A stretch of DNA of 34,824 nt from CAYSWS01 sp964434935 (GCA_964434935.1 CAYSWS010000011.1:1-34824), one strand, 5' to 3'. Positions 8,073 through 14,235 are shown, counted from the first letter of the stretch. The notes: generated from the letters alone by a model not told the origin. Numbers and translations: made by a program.

Positions 8073-8348
8073 CTAGGCGGATCGTTCGATGACCTCAAGA
8101 TCTGCAGGCAGCCCATTTCTTACTTTTGTGACTTTGACCAAACTTCCGGGTTTTACACATTCGTGGGCGTTTTCGGGGATCTGGTTGCTAAAACCTAGCT
8201 TTTCATCTCCGGCGGGCACCCACTTGTACCAAAATCCATGATCCATTCCTTTTTCACGCCTCTCAACTATTCTGATGGTATCTCCCTCCTCTAGCACGCT
8301 ATTAGAATCTGGTAAAGCAGGACCGTAATTCTCAGGCTCGTCACTCAT
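8073..8348 (-). CDS. Small protein, possibly cold-shock-domain-like
   Basis: A 91-residue soluble protein without a certain family. After a 20-residue flexible start it has a beta-rich pattern: G-D-T-I-R-I-V, then H-G-F-W-Y-K-W-V, then K-P-G-S-L-V-K-V-T-K-V followed by A-D-L-E-V-I. This order matches the strands of an OB-fold/cold-shock domain (G-x-V, G-F-x-F-I, then L-x-x-G-x-x-V-x-F) and parallels the two neighbours at 8463 and 8706. A clear ribosome binding site (GGGAG) precedes the ATG by 8 nt. It has its own shared terminator at 8031-8060. The cold-shock-like assignment is inference by eye; nucleic-acid binding is not shown. Confidence 0.65.
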   Translation of the reverse strand: MSDEPENYGPALPDSNSVLEEGDTIRIVERREKGMDHGFWYKWVPAGDEKLGFSNQIPENAHECVKPGSLVKVTKVRNGLPADLEVIERSA

Positions 8349-8401
8349 TGTTCTCTCCCTTTGTGCATTAGTTGGTTTTCAAAGATTACAGTATTTTTTA
8401 A

Positions 8402-8443
8402 AAAAAGAAAACCCTGAGTGGTGTGGGAAATACCCAGGGTTTT
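8402..8443 (-). terminator. Intrinsic terminator for the 8930-8463 operon
   Basis: Stem AAAACCCTG / CAGGGTTTT (8408-8416 and 8435-8443) with an 18-nt loop. Read on the minus strand it ends in a run of T residues (8401-8410 region), so it stops transcripts from the gene at 8463. Its CCCTG stem sequence resembles that of the terminator at 8031. Confidence 0.8.
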
Positions 8444-8462
8444 TGTGTGCGAAGAATGGGCC

Positions 8463-8687
8463 TCAGACCGGTTCGATCCTTCTTACGGCTCCTTGATGAG
8501 AGTGAATGCGGATCCTAGTCTTTCCTTTCAAAAAACGATAGGGAGTGATAAGGTAATCGTCTTTTGTTTCTTCCTTTCCGGAGTCAATGTAACAATATGT
8601 TAGCGTTTTCTCTTTCCGGTCATGGTGTCTTACGAAGGCGTCTACAACAGACACCCCCCGTTCTAGCTCTCTTGTTCTCGTTGCCAT
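8463..8687 (-). CDS. Small protein, paralogue of the 8706 gene (cold-shock-like)
   Basis: A 74-residue basic protein. Aligned by eye with its upstream neighbour it shares A-F-V, H-D, Y-x-x-I-D, D-D, I-x-P, L-K-x-G/K-T-x-I-x-I and a final I, so the two are likely tandem duplicates. The pattern fits a degenerate OB-fold/cold-shock domain, with the aromatic RNA-binding motifs poorly kept. A strong Shine-Dalgarno (GGAGGTGAG) lies a few bases before the ATG. The gap to the upstream gene is 18 nt and a terminator follows, so the two form a two-gene operon. Function unknown. Confidence 0.7.
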   Translation of the reverse strand: MATRTRELERGVSVVDAFVRHHDRKEKTLTYCYIDSGKEETKDDYLITPYRFLKGKTRIRIHSHQGAVRRIEPV

Positions 8688-8705
8688 GTCCTCACCTCCA
8701 AAAAG

Positions 8706-8930
8706 TTATAGTTGACGTATCTCGGCAATGCTGTCGTTTTGGAAAGTAACCTTGATCATGGTGCCTTTTTTCAACACTTTTTTAACCGGCTTAATTTTTG
8801 AATCGTCACAGCATCGCTGTGAACCATCAATGTTGAAATAGATAAAACCGTTTGTGCTGTCATGATAAGTTACAAAAGCCACAATACCCACATTCGCACC
8901 TAGTGATTGTAAACGTTCTACGATCTTCAC
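8706..8930 (-). CDS. Small cold-shock-domain-like protein
   Basis: A 74-residue protein with GTG start. Residues 15-74 can be laid along the CspA pattern: G-I-V-A-F, then N-G-F-I-Y-F-N, D-G-S, S-K-I, L-K-K-G-T-M-I-K-V-T-F and a final A-E-I. The RNP1 motif is partly kept (G-F-I) and RNP2 is lost, so single-stranded nucleic-acid binding is possible but not assured. The start is fixed by a strong site GGAGGGAGA 5 nt upstream and by the promoter at 8967. First gene of an operon with the paralogue at 8463. Family call is by eye and moderate. Confidence 0.7.
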   Translation of the reverse strand: MKIVERLQSLGANVGIVAFVTYHDSTNGFIYFNIDGSQRCCDDSKIKPVKKVLKKGTMIKVTFQNDSIAEIRQL

Positions 8931-8966
8931 GGCTCTCCCTCCAAATAAAGTATTTGATTTGAGGGT

Positions 8967-8975
8967 ATTATAACA
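8967..8975 (-). promoter_or_regulatory. Extended -10 promoter for the 8930-8463 operon
   Basis: On the minus strand TGTTATAAT (TG, T, consensus TATAAT), about 36 nt before the GTG start at 8930. The same nonamer within TTTGTTATAAT occurs at 9416-9424 before another small gene. It is back-to-back with the tRNA promoter at 8993. Confidence 0.65.
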
Positions 8976-8992
8976 AATCGATTTTTAAATTA

Positions 8993-9001
8993 TGATAAAA
9001 T
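8993..9001 (+). promoter_or_regulatory. Extended -10 promoter for tRNA-Leu
   Basis: TGATAAAAT (TG, A, TAAAAT) ends 15 nt before the first base of the tRNA. It diverges from the minus-strand promoter at 8967-8975, only 17 nt away. Confidence 0.5.
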
Positions 9002-9016
9002 CCAAGTTGTAAATAG

Positions 9017-9104
9017 GCCGTGGTGGCGGAATGGTATACGCGGTGGTCTCAAAAACCACTGGGCTAAAAAGCCCGTGTGGGTTCGACTCCCACTCACGGC
9101 ACCA
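9017..9104 (+). tRNA. tRNA-Leu (anticodon CAA)
   Basis: A class II tRNA with a long variable arm. The acceptor stem GCCGTGG pairs with TCACGGC (one G-U), followed by discriminator A and an encoded CCA. The anticodon arm is GTGGT - CTCAAAA - ACCAC, giving anticodon CAA for UUG codons. The variable arm forms GGGC/GCCC and the T arm is GTGGG - TTCGACT - CCCAC. The D arm contains the usual G-G. It stands alone on the plus strand inside a cluster of minus-strand small genes. Confidence 0.96.
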
Positions 9105-9158
9105 AAAAAAGAGGAACGGTTGGCAAAATACCTGGGGAAGGTACTTATCTGCCAACCG
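9104..9158 (-). terminator. Intrinsic terminator for the small gene at 9174
   Basis: Stem CGGTTGGCA / TGCCAACCG (9117-9125 and 9150-9158) with an inner ACC/GGT pairing. On the minus strand it runs into a T tract formed by the A run at 9104-9110, immediately behind the tRNA. On the plus strand there is no T run, so it may not stop the tRNA transcript. Confidence 0.75.
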
Positions 9159-9173
9159 CTATACGACACTGTT

Positions 9174-9362
9174 TCAGGGGCGGCCAAGATCATCCAATAA
9201 ACTTCTCAGCCAGTTTGGTAAACGATGAGTTTTTACGTCGTTATCAACAGGCGGTGTTCTTGAGTCAGCTATTGGGACTTGGTCGGCTTTTTCTGAAATC
9301 GTTCCTTGTCTTATCCCCCTCTTTATTTTCGAGCGTATCCTCATTTCTTCTTTTACGTCCAT
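9174..9362 (-). CDS. Small uncharacterised protein
   Basis: A 62-residue, strongly charged protein with no recognised domain. The N-terminal third is basic and helical (R-I-R-S-K-I-K-R-G-I-R); the C-terminus is proline-poor and ends L-P-N-W-L-R-S-L-L-D-D-L. The start at 9362 is chosen over an in-frame ATG 18 nt upstream because GGAGAGGTG lies 6 nt before it. It has its own promoter (9416-9424) and its own terminator (9104-9158), so it is a monocistronic unit, which supports it being real despite its size. Confidence 0.6.
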   Translation of the reverse strand: MDVKEEMRIRSKIKRGIRQGTISEKADQVPIADSRTPPVDNDVKTHRLPNWLRSLLDDLGRP

Positions 9363-9415
9363 TTTTATCACCTCTCCCATGTGCTAGTTGATATGGTTCT
9401 AATAAGATTATGCAA

Positions 9416-9424
9416 ATTATAACA
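9416..9424 (-). promoter_or_regulatory. Extended -10 promoter for the small gene at 9174
   Basis: On the minus strand TGTTATAAT, identical to the element at 8967-8975. It directly abuts the T tract of the terminator at 9424-9463, so termination of one unit and start of the next share sequence. Confidence 0.6.
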
Positions 9425-9463
9425 AAAAAAGAGCGATCAGCTCATGGGAGTAAGCGATCGCTC
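9424..9463 (-). terminator. Intrinsic terminator for the 9823-9489 genes
   Basis: Perfect 8-bp stem GAGCGATC / GATCGCTC (9431-9438 and 9456-9463) with a 17-nt loop, followed on the minus strand by seven T residues. The right arm contains the palindrome GCGATCGC. Confidence 0.85.
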
Positions 9464-9488
9464 GTGGAAATAAACTGGAATTGACGTC

Positions 9489-9770
9489 TTACCAATTCCT
9501 TTTTTCTTTTTTAACCACAATCAGTATTTCCGCATCAAGTTCAATTTTCCCCTCGGTTGCTATTGCAACATCCTTTCCTTCCATAACGAGTGGAAACAGT
9601 AGGGGAATAGCAGAACTTTTGGGGGTAGTTAACAGGACTGCTTGATCTGGTTGGGTTTCACTTTTTGACACGCCGCCAATCACAAATTTTTCTCTGCAAA
9701 TATCATCAGGAAAAAACTCATCAGGACCGGTAGGCGCGTTTTGATCTGGGCAAACCTCGTAACTGAACAT
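9489..9770 (-). CDS. Small uncharacterised protein
   Basis: A 93-residue protein. The start at 9770 is preferred over an in-frame upstream codon because GGAG lies about 9 nt before it. No known motif is seen: the N-terminal half is acidic and proline-rich with two cysteines (C8, C25), the C-terminal half alternates strands (V-A-I-A-T-E-G-K-I-E-L-D-A-E-I-L-I-V-V-K-K), which suggests a small beta domain. It follows the gene at 9823 by 52 nt and is followed by a strong terminator, so both are probably on one transcript. Unlike three of its neighbours it shows no cold-shock-like pattern. Confidence 0.6.
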   Translation of the reverse strand: MFSYEVCPDQNAPTGPDEFFPDDICREKFVIGGVSKSETQPDQAVLLTTPKSSAIPLLFPLVMEGKDVAIATEGKIELDAEILIVVKKEKRNW

Positions 9771-9822
9771 TCTCTCCGTCTCCTTTTCTAATTTAGAATC
9801 TCGAAGCAAAGATAACTTAAAT

Positions 9823-10104
9823 TTAGATGACAGGCGTACTTTCTCCGTTTTCCTCCACCTCTTTTCTGGCTTTTACTGCCTCTTCCTCAGAGACAATAGA
9901 TAGAAAATCTACTCCCTGGGGTCCTTTATGAAACCAGACACTCAGCCCCTTTTTTGGTTGATAACCTTTTTTGATCAACTCCTTAATATCGAAGTAGTAA
10001 GTGTTGTAGGTGCGTCCAAAAGGATCACCTAAAAACTTTGCTTCACTGGCGGCAATAGAGTAGATCGGCCATTGCCTGTAGAGATCAGAAAACGCAGAAG
10101 ACAT
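9823..10104 (-). CDS. Small protein, possibly related to the cold-shock-like neighbours
   Basis: A 93-residue protein. The start at 10104 is chosen because GGGAGG lies 6 nt before it and because the longer frame would read through the divergent efp promoter. Residues 33-75 show T-Y-Y-F-D-I, then K-K-G-L-S-V-W-F-H-K-G followed by D-F-L-S-I, the same strand order (aromatic strand, then K-K-G plus strand, then closing strand) as in the small genes at 8463 and 8706. The similarity is weak and the N-terminus is unlike theirs. Its promoter overlaps that of efp. Confidence 0.62.
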   Translation of the reverse strand: MSSAFSDLYRQWPIYSIAASEAKFLGDPFGRTYNTYYFDIKELIKKGYQPKKGLSVWFHKGPQGVDFLSIVSEEEAVKARKEVEENGESTPVI

Positions 10105-10150
10105 GACATTCCTCCCATTTGTATTTAAAGTGCTTTTCGGAAATTTTGTT

Positions 10151-10163
10151 TGGTATAATACCA
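10151..10163. promoter_or_regulatory. Bidirectional promoter on a near-palindrome (efp and 10104 gene)
   Basis: The 13-mer TGGTATAATACCA is symmetric except for its centre. On the plus strand it gives TGGTATAAT ending 6 nt before the GTG of efp; on the minus strand it gives TGGTATTAT, about 45 nt before the ATG at 10104. Both directions therefore have an extended -10, and RNA polymerase cannot occupy both at once. Confidence 0.6.
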
Positions 10164-10165
10164 CA

Positions 10166-10717
10166 GTGTTAGCAACAAGTCTAAAGACAGGAACCATATT
10201 CAAAGACGGTGGCCAGCCCTGGAGGGTTGACAGATATGAACACACTAAGACGGCCAGAGGGGGTGCCACTATAAAAGTAATGGCCAGAAACCTTCTCACC
10301 GACCAGGTGTTGGAAAAAAGATATCAATCTACTGCTAAGGTGGAAGATGCGGATGTCACCAGAAAAAGCACCCAGTATCTTTACAAGGACCAAAATTATT
10401 TTTTCATGGACCCGACCACTTATGAACAGTTCTCTTTGCCGGAAGAAGTAGTGGGGGATAATGCCAAGTTCCTATTGGAAGGAGAAAAAGTACAAGTCAT
10501 GTATTTTGATGGCAAGCCTATGGCTATTGAACTTCCGGCAACCATGGTGTTCGAAATTACGGACACCACTCCCGGATTTAAAGGCAACACCGTATCCAAT
10601 GTCTATAAGGATGCTACATTATCCAACGGAAGTGTTATCAAAGTACCATCTCATATTAGAATTGGTGATAAGATAAAGATAAACACTATGACCGGAGAGT
10701 ATGCGTCCAAATCGTAG
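10166..10717 (+). CDS. efp: Translation elongation factor P
   Basis: A 183-residue EF-P with the three expected domains: KOW-like N-domain starting L-K-T-G-T-I-F, central OB domain (E-K-V-Q-V-M-Y-F-D-G-K-P) and C-terminal OB domain (G-D-K-I-K-I-N-T). EF-P relieves ribosome stalling at polyproline. I choose the GTG at 10166, not an upstream ATG, because the family begins here and an extended -10 lies 6 nt upstream. The tip of the modification loop, K-P-G-K-G in E. coli, reads K-T-A-R-G-G here, so the modified lysine is replaced by arginine (R31). Confidence 0.95.
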   Translation: MLATSLKTGTIFKDGGQPWRVDRYEHTKTARGGATIKVMARNLLTDQVLEKRYQSTAKVEDADVTRKSTQYLYKDQNYFFMDPTTYEQFSLPEEVVGDNAKFLLEGEKVQVMYFDGKPMAIELPATMVFEITDTTPGFKGNTVSNVYKDATLSNGSVIKVPSHIRIGDKIKINTMTGEYASKS

Positions 10718-10732
10718 AAGTAGGTTTACCAT

Positions 10733-11725
10733 ATGAACATACCGGATCTGATCAATATAAAACTACTAAGTTTTCCCACCCATTACCTTATATTTTTTGT
10801 ATTAGGGCTTATAACTTTGTTTATCATCTGGTTGGAATCGGTCAGGGACGGATTTGATAAGGAGCGAATGTTTGACATCTACTTCTCATCATTGCTCATT
10901 CTTATTGGCCTTCATTTTTTAGTGAGATATTTATCTTTTTACGATTATCACGTAGAACAAAATTCTGGGCTTTTGGTAATAGCAAGTTTTAGCTATATTA
11001 CTTTGGCTGGTTTCATCTACTTTACCCTACGCTGGAAATGGTCGGTTTTTAGGATCTTGGACATTTTTTCCTTAATGTATTTTGTCCTCACCTCGTCTCT
11101 ATTTTTTTACAAAGCTTACCAGGTAAAGGAATCGAACATGTATATTTTTGCCGCTGTGTACTCTGTACTATATCTTGTAACTTTTATAGGTAGGAATAGG
11201 CTTTTTTCCGGTGTAGTCTTTTCTATTTTTCTGCTTCTGACCTCTATTTTCGGACAGATATTTTATACGAACAAGCCTTATTTGATATTTTATTTTTCAT
11301 TGATTACAATCAGTATGCTTAATTTAGTTATGAGGAGCAAAAAAAACATGGCCCATAAAAAACTTAATTTTGAATTTTTATCCAAGATCAGAGGATTACT
11401 CCTTTCCAAAGAGAAGAGGCTGGGTATGGAGCAGCAAAAGTTGATCGAAGAAGACCCTTATCTTAAAGAGGGCAGAGATACCGACAATGCCGAGGAAATT
11501 GATGAAGCTATCTTAGAAGATAGAGCCAAGGTTGAGATAGATATTAAAAAAGGTAACATCAGCGATATGCAGGGGCAGGTAAAAAAAGCCCTAGAGAATA
11601 TGGAGAAAGGGGTTTACGGTGTTTGCGAAGTGTGCGGAAATCCCATAGATAAAGCCAGACTGGAGATCTACCCTGAAGCTACCATGTGTATGAATTGCGC
11701 CAAGATACAAAGTGAATCAGCTTAA
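10733..11725 (+). CDS. Lgt-like membrane domain fused to a TraR/DksA zinc finger
   Basis: A 330-residue protein. Residues about 15-200 form seven hydrophobic helices. The first two, with E-S-V-R-D-G-F-D-K-E-R-M-F-D between them, resemble the start of prolipoprotein diacylglyceryl transferase (Lgt), but the catalytic signature of Lgt is not evident. A charged helical region (215-290) leads to a C4 zinc finger, G-V-Y-G-V-C298-E-V-C301 and C319-M-N-C322, the TraR/DksA signature. The gene is 15 nt after efp and overlaps the next gene by 14 nt. The zinc finger would lie in the cytoplasm if the N-terminus does. The Lgt relation is an inference from pattern; the zinc finger is clear. Confidence 0.8.
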   Translation: MNIPDLINIKLLSFPTHYLIFFVLGLITLFIIWLESVRDGFDKERMFDIYFSSLLILIGLHFLVRYLSFYDYHVEQNSGLLVIASFSYITLAGFIYFTLRWKWSVFRILDIFSLMYFVLTSSLFFYKAYQVKESNMYIFAAVYSVLYLVTFIGRNRLFSGVVFSIFLLLTSIFGQIFYTNKPYLIFYFSLITISMLNLVMRSKKNMAHKKLNFEFLSKIRGLLLSKEKRLGMEQQKLIEEDPYLKEGRDTDNAEEIDEAILEDRAKVEIDIKKGNISDMQGQVKKALENMEKGVYGVCEVCGNPIDKARLEIYPEATMCMNCAKIQSESA

Positions 11726-12035
11726 TTGTTCTTATTTCTTAGGTCATATCATCGATAAAAATATAGTCATGGTTGTGGGTGTGCTCCTCTTGGTGACCGT
11801 TTCCTTTTTTGTTCTCAGAGCTAAAAAGGGCGCACTTTCATTTATCGGATTGGGATTAATGTGGCTGGGAGGTTCGTATAACCTGTATCAAAGGGTAGTG
11901 TATAATTGTGTGAGTGACAGCATAAACTTTTTCCATCTGTTTATGTTCAACCCGGCCGACTTGTGTGTCACCGCCGGAATGGTTATTATTATTTTAGGAT
12001 TATTAAAAAATGGCAAGAAGAATACTACTAATTGA
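11712..12035 (+). CDS. Mini signal-peptidase-II-like (LspA-like) membrane protein
   Basis: A 107-residue membrane protein. The C-terminal half follows the LspA signature closely: G-G-S-Y-N-L-Y-Q-R, then V-S-D-S-I, then F-N-P-A-D. The two aspartates in V-x-D and F-N-x-A-D sit at the positions of the catalytic dyad of LspA, but the N-x-x-D-R motif reads N-L-Y-Q-R and the protein lacks about 50 N-terminal residues. It may be a minimal enzyme or a derivative. The start is uncertain: GTG at 11712 overlaps the previous gene; ATG at 11769 would give 88 residues. Its 3' end overlaps the response regulator by 26 nt. Confidence 0.65.
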   Translation: MNQLNCSYFLGHIIDKNIVMVVGVLLLVTVSFFVLRAKKGALSFIGLGLMWLGGSYNLYQRVVYNCVSDSINFFHLFMFNPADLCVTAGMVIIILGLLKNGKKNTTN

Positions 12036-12390
12036 AGACGAAACAAATATCAGAGCCATGTACGCTGATGTCCTTAAAGAGGCAGGTTACGAGGTGTTAG
12101 AAGAGGCAGAGGGTAAGCATGGGTTGGAAAATGCCATGAATGGTGAGTGGGACTTACTGCTGTTGGACATCATGTTGCCTAAGCTGGACGGCATAGAGCT
12201 GTTGAAAAGATTGCAGCTGGACCCCAGAACTAAATCTAAGCCGGTTCTGGTATTGACCAACCTTGACGACAACAGGATAAGAGACACTTGTCTGGGTTTA
12301 GGTGTCAAAGAATTTTTGGTCAAAGCAAATGTTATTCCCAGCGAGATTGTTCTGACGGTTAAAAAGTATGTCTTTGCCGAAGAATCTTGA
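12010..12390 (+). CDS. Single-domain response regulator (CheY-like)
   Basis: A 126-residue receiver domain without an output domain. It has the acidic pair E9-D10, the phosphoacceptor D53 in L-L-L-L-D-I-M-L-P, the T in V-L-V-L-T-N and the lysine in F-L-V-K-A. Such proteins pass phosphoryl signals by protein contact. No histidine kinase is encoded in the window. The gene overlaps both neighbours (26 nt upstream, 23 nt downstream), so translation is probably coupled. Given the pilus genes elsewhere in the window a role in pilus control is possible, but nothing here shows it. Confidence 0.92.
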   Translation: MARRILLIEDETNIRAMYADVLKEAGYEVLEEAEGKHGLENAMNGEWDLLLLDIMLPKLDGIELLKRLQLDPRTKSKPVLVLTNLDDNRIRDTCLGLGVKEFLVKANVIPSEIVLTVKKYVFAEES

Positions 12391-13090
12391 TGTCATCTTT
12401 CAAGACGACTCCATTTTAGTTTTAAATAAACCCTCCGGTCTGGTTGTAAATATTTCGGATACATCACCCCAAGACACATTACAGGATTTGATGCGGGATA
12501 TAATAAAAATTGACCCTGAGGATATGTCTGAGTTTGCCCAAAGGAACGGTATTGTACATCGCATTGACAAGGATACGAGCGGTCTCTTGCTGGTGGCCAA
12601 GAACAAGGAAGCTTTTAATTATCTGAAATCACAATTTATGCATCGAACGGTGAAAAAAGAGTACGTGGCCATTGTCCTGGGGCGCATAACCGAGCCTTTG
12701 TTTGAAATTAACGCACCTATCATAAGAAATCCCAGAAATCGCATGAAAATGGCGGTGGGCAAAAAGGGTAGGGAAGCCATGACCCGATTCGAACTAGCAA
12801 ATAATTTTAACTTAAATGGTGAGGATTACTCTGTACTCAAATGCTTTCCGGAAACCGGGAGGACGCACCAATTAAGAGTTCACTTGGCAGCTTTGCAGCA
12901 TCCTATTGCGGGGGACGAGATCTACATGACAAGAAAGCAGCTTTTTATCATGGGCGACGCCTTTAAAAGATTGATGCTGCACGCCTGGAAAATTGAGTTC
13001 AAGCACCCAAAACTGCAAGAAGAACTATTTTTTGAAGCACCTCTGCCGGAGGAGTTCAAAAAGTTTATTCAAAATCCCATTAAAAATTGA
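12368..13090 (+). CDS. RluA-family pseudouridine synthase
   Basis: A 240-residue enzyme that isomerises uridine in rRNA or tRNA. The catalytic motif is H64-R-I-D67-K-D-T-S-G, with D67 as nucleophile; the later E-T-G-R-T-H-Q-L-R-V-H segment is also typical. It has no N-terminal S4 domain, so it resembles the short RluA type more than RluC/RluD. The target base cannot be told. It starts inside the response regulator gene (23-nt overlap) and is followed 14 nt later by a gene with its own promoter. Confidence 0.94.
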   Translation: MSLPKNLDVIFQDDSILVLNKPSGLVVNISDTSPQDTLQDLMRDIIKIDPEDMSEFAQRNGIVHRIDKDTSGLLLVAKNKEAFNYLKSQFMHRTVKKEYVAIVLGRITEPLFEINAPIIRNPRNRMKMAVGKKGREAMTRFELANNFNLNGEDYSVLKCFPETGRTHQLRVHLAALQHPIAGDEIYMTRKQLFIMGDAFKRLMLHAWKIEFKHPKLQEELFFEAPLPEEFKKFIQNPIKN

Positions 13091-13096
13091 TACAAT
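13088..13096 (+). promoter_or_regulatory. Extended -10 promoter of the LytR_C gene
   Basis: TGATACAAT (TG, A, TACAAT) overlaps the RluA-type stop codon and ends 8 nt before the ATG at 13105, again giving a leaderless or near-leaderless transcript. Confidence 0.5.
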
Positions 13097-13104
13097 CGGA
13101 ATAG

Positions 13105-14172
13105 ATGCCTACAAGACCTGCCCGTAAAAAAAGGAGCTCCCAGAACTCCGGTCGAAAAAGCAAGAACAAGAAGACAAAGACTATAACTGCTATGAAAAAG
13201 GCTCTGACGGTCGTAGCGCTGTTTTTTGTCTCCTCAGTATTTTTGTCAGGATACCTATTCTATAAGAAGTTGACACAAGAATTTGCTTCCGCATTTTCTG
13301 TTCCCAGCCATGATCTGTTATCTCAGGATGTAGTAACCGTGGCCTTTATGGCTGTGGATGACTTTGAGGCCGAGCCTGTTCTGGTCAGGGATGCCTCCTT
13401 GTACGTATTCGATAAAAGCACGCTCAAGCTTATCATTTACCATGTACCAGTAACTACGGTGATTGATGTACCCGGTAAATTTTCGGAGGAACCTTTTTCT
13501 AATATTTTAGCTTTGGGACTTTTAGAGGGTGAAGATCTGGACCAGAGTAGTGAACTATTCTCCCGCGCCATTTTTAAGATGCTGGCCTTTCCCGTGGATA
13601 GATACGTGTTGGTGGAGAGTGGGGGAGAGGACTTTGTCAAAGAGCTGTTAAAAGGCAATATTGCGTTGTTTGATACCAGTGAATTGTTGTCGATAAAAGA
13701 TATGACAAAAACTAATCTGGAACTTAGCGAACTTTTTAAAATTTATTCTTTTGCCAAATCTTTACCGGAAGATAGGATCTGGCAGAAAGAGATAGCCTCC
13801 TCCTATTTGGAAAACCCCAGTCTCATAGATGAGGAGCTCAAAGATCTGACATTTGATTCTGAGCTTTCTAGGGAGAAGAAGAATCTGGCTGTACTTAATG
13901 GCACTTTGGAATCTGGGGTAGCAAATTTTGGGGCCAGGGTATTAAAAAATCTTGGGGGTAGGGTAGTGGCGGTTGGCAACACCAAGCAAGTATATGAAGA
14001 AAGCGTGATAATTACCGATGATCCGATATCCGAGAGTACGCGGATGATCTCGCAGATCTTTGACATTGATAAAATAATTTTGTACTCGGAGTCCATGAAT
14101 ATTTCGGAAAATGAGGTCAGCAGATCTGATGTGACTGTTATCCTAGGTCTTGACTTTGCTATGTCGTTGTAA
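13105..14172 (+). CDS. Membrane-anchored protein with LytR_C domain and degenerate LCP-like region
   Basis: A 355-residue protein with a very basic N-terminus (residues 1-30), one transmembrane segment (about 32-54) and an extracytoplasmic part. Residues about 70-250 have the strand order of a LytR-CpsA-Psr (LCP) domain (V-A-F-M-A-V-D, then L-I-I-Y-H-V-P) but I do not see the Arg/Asp residues that bind the polyprenyl phosphate substrate. Residues about 253-350 match the LytR_C domain, beginning L-A-V-L-N-G-T. A cell-envelope role is likely; the transferase activity is doubtful. It has its own promoter and a hairpin downstream. Confidence 0.78.
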   Translation: MPTRPARKKRSSQNSGRKSKNKKTKTITAMKKALTVVALFFVSSVFLSGYLFYKKLTQEFASAFSVPSHDLLSQDVVTVAFMAVDDFEAEPVLVRDASLYVFDKSTLKLIIYHVPVTTVIDVPGKFSEEPFSNILALGLLEGEDLDQSSELFSRAIFKMLAFPVDRYVLVESGGEDFVKELLKGNIALFDTSELLSIKDMTKTNLELSELFKIYSFAKSLPEDRIWQKEIASSYLENPSLIDEELKDLTFDSELSREKKNLAVLNGTLESGVANFGARVLKNLGGRVVAVGNTKQVYEESVIITDDPISESTRMISQIFDIDKIILYSESMNISENEVSRSDVTVILGLDFAMSL

Positions 14173-14204
14173 GATAATGGGCTCACATGTCTCTCTCCTT
14201 TCCG

Positions 14205-14231
14205 ACACCCGCTCCGAATTAGGGCGGGTGT
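14205..14231 (+). terminator. Probable terminator hairpin after the LytR_C gene
   Basis: Stem ACACCCGC / GCGGGTGT (14205-14212 and 14224-14231) with an 11-nt loop, followed by a T/G-rich but not pure T tract. A weak intrinsic terminator is the simplest reading. Confidence 0.55.
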
Positions 14232-14235
14232 TGTG

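Noticed and set aside
9031..9391. Plus-strand frames through the tRNA and downstream hairpin
   Set aside because: They read through tRNA-Leu and a terminator stem; the tRNA and the minus-strand gene with Shine-Dalgarno explain the region.
10103..10165. Longer N-terminus for EF-P from the ATG at 10103
   Set aside because: The extra 21 residues have no counterpart in EF-P and would cross the promoter; GTG at 10166 fits both family and promoter spacing.
10105..10299. N-terminal membrane segment for the small gene at 9823
   Set aside because: It arises only by extending the frame into the divergent efp gene; a good ribosome binding site supports the start at 10104.
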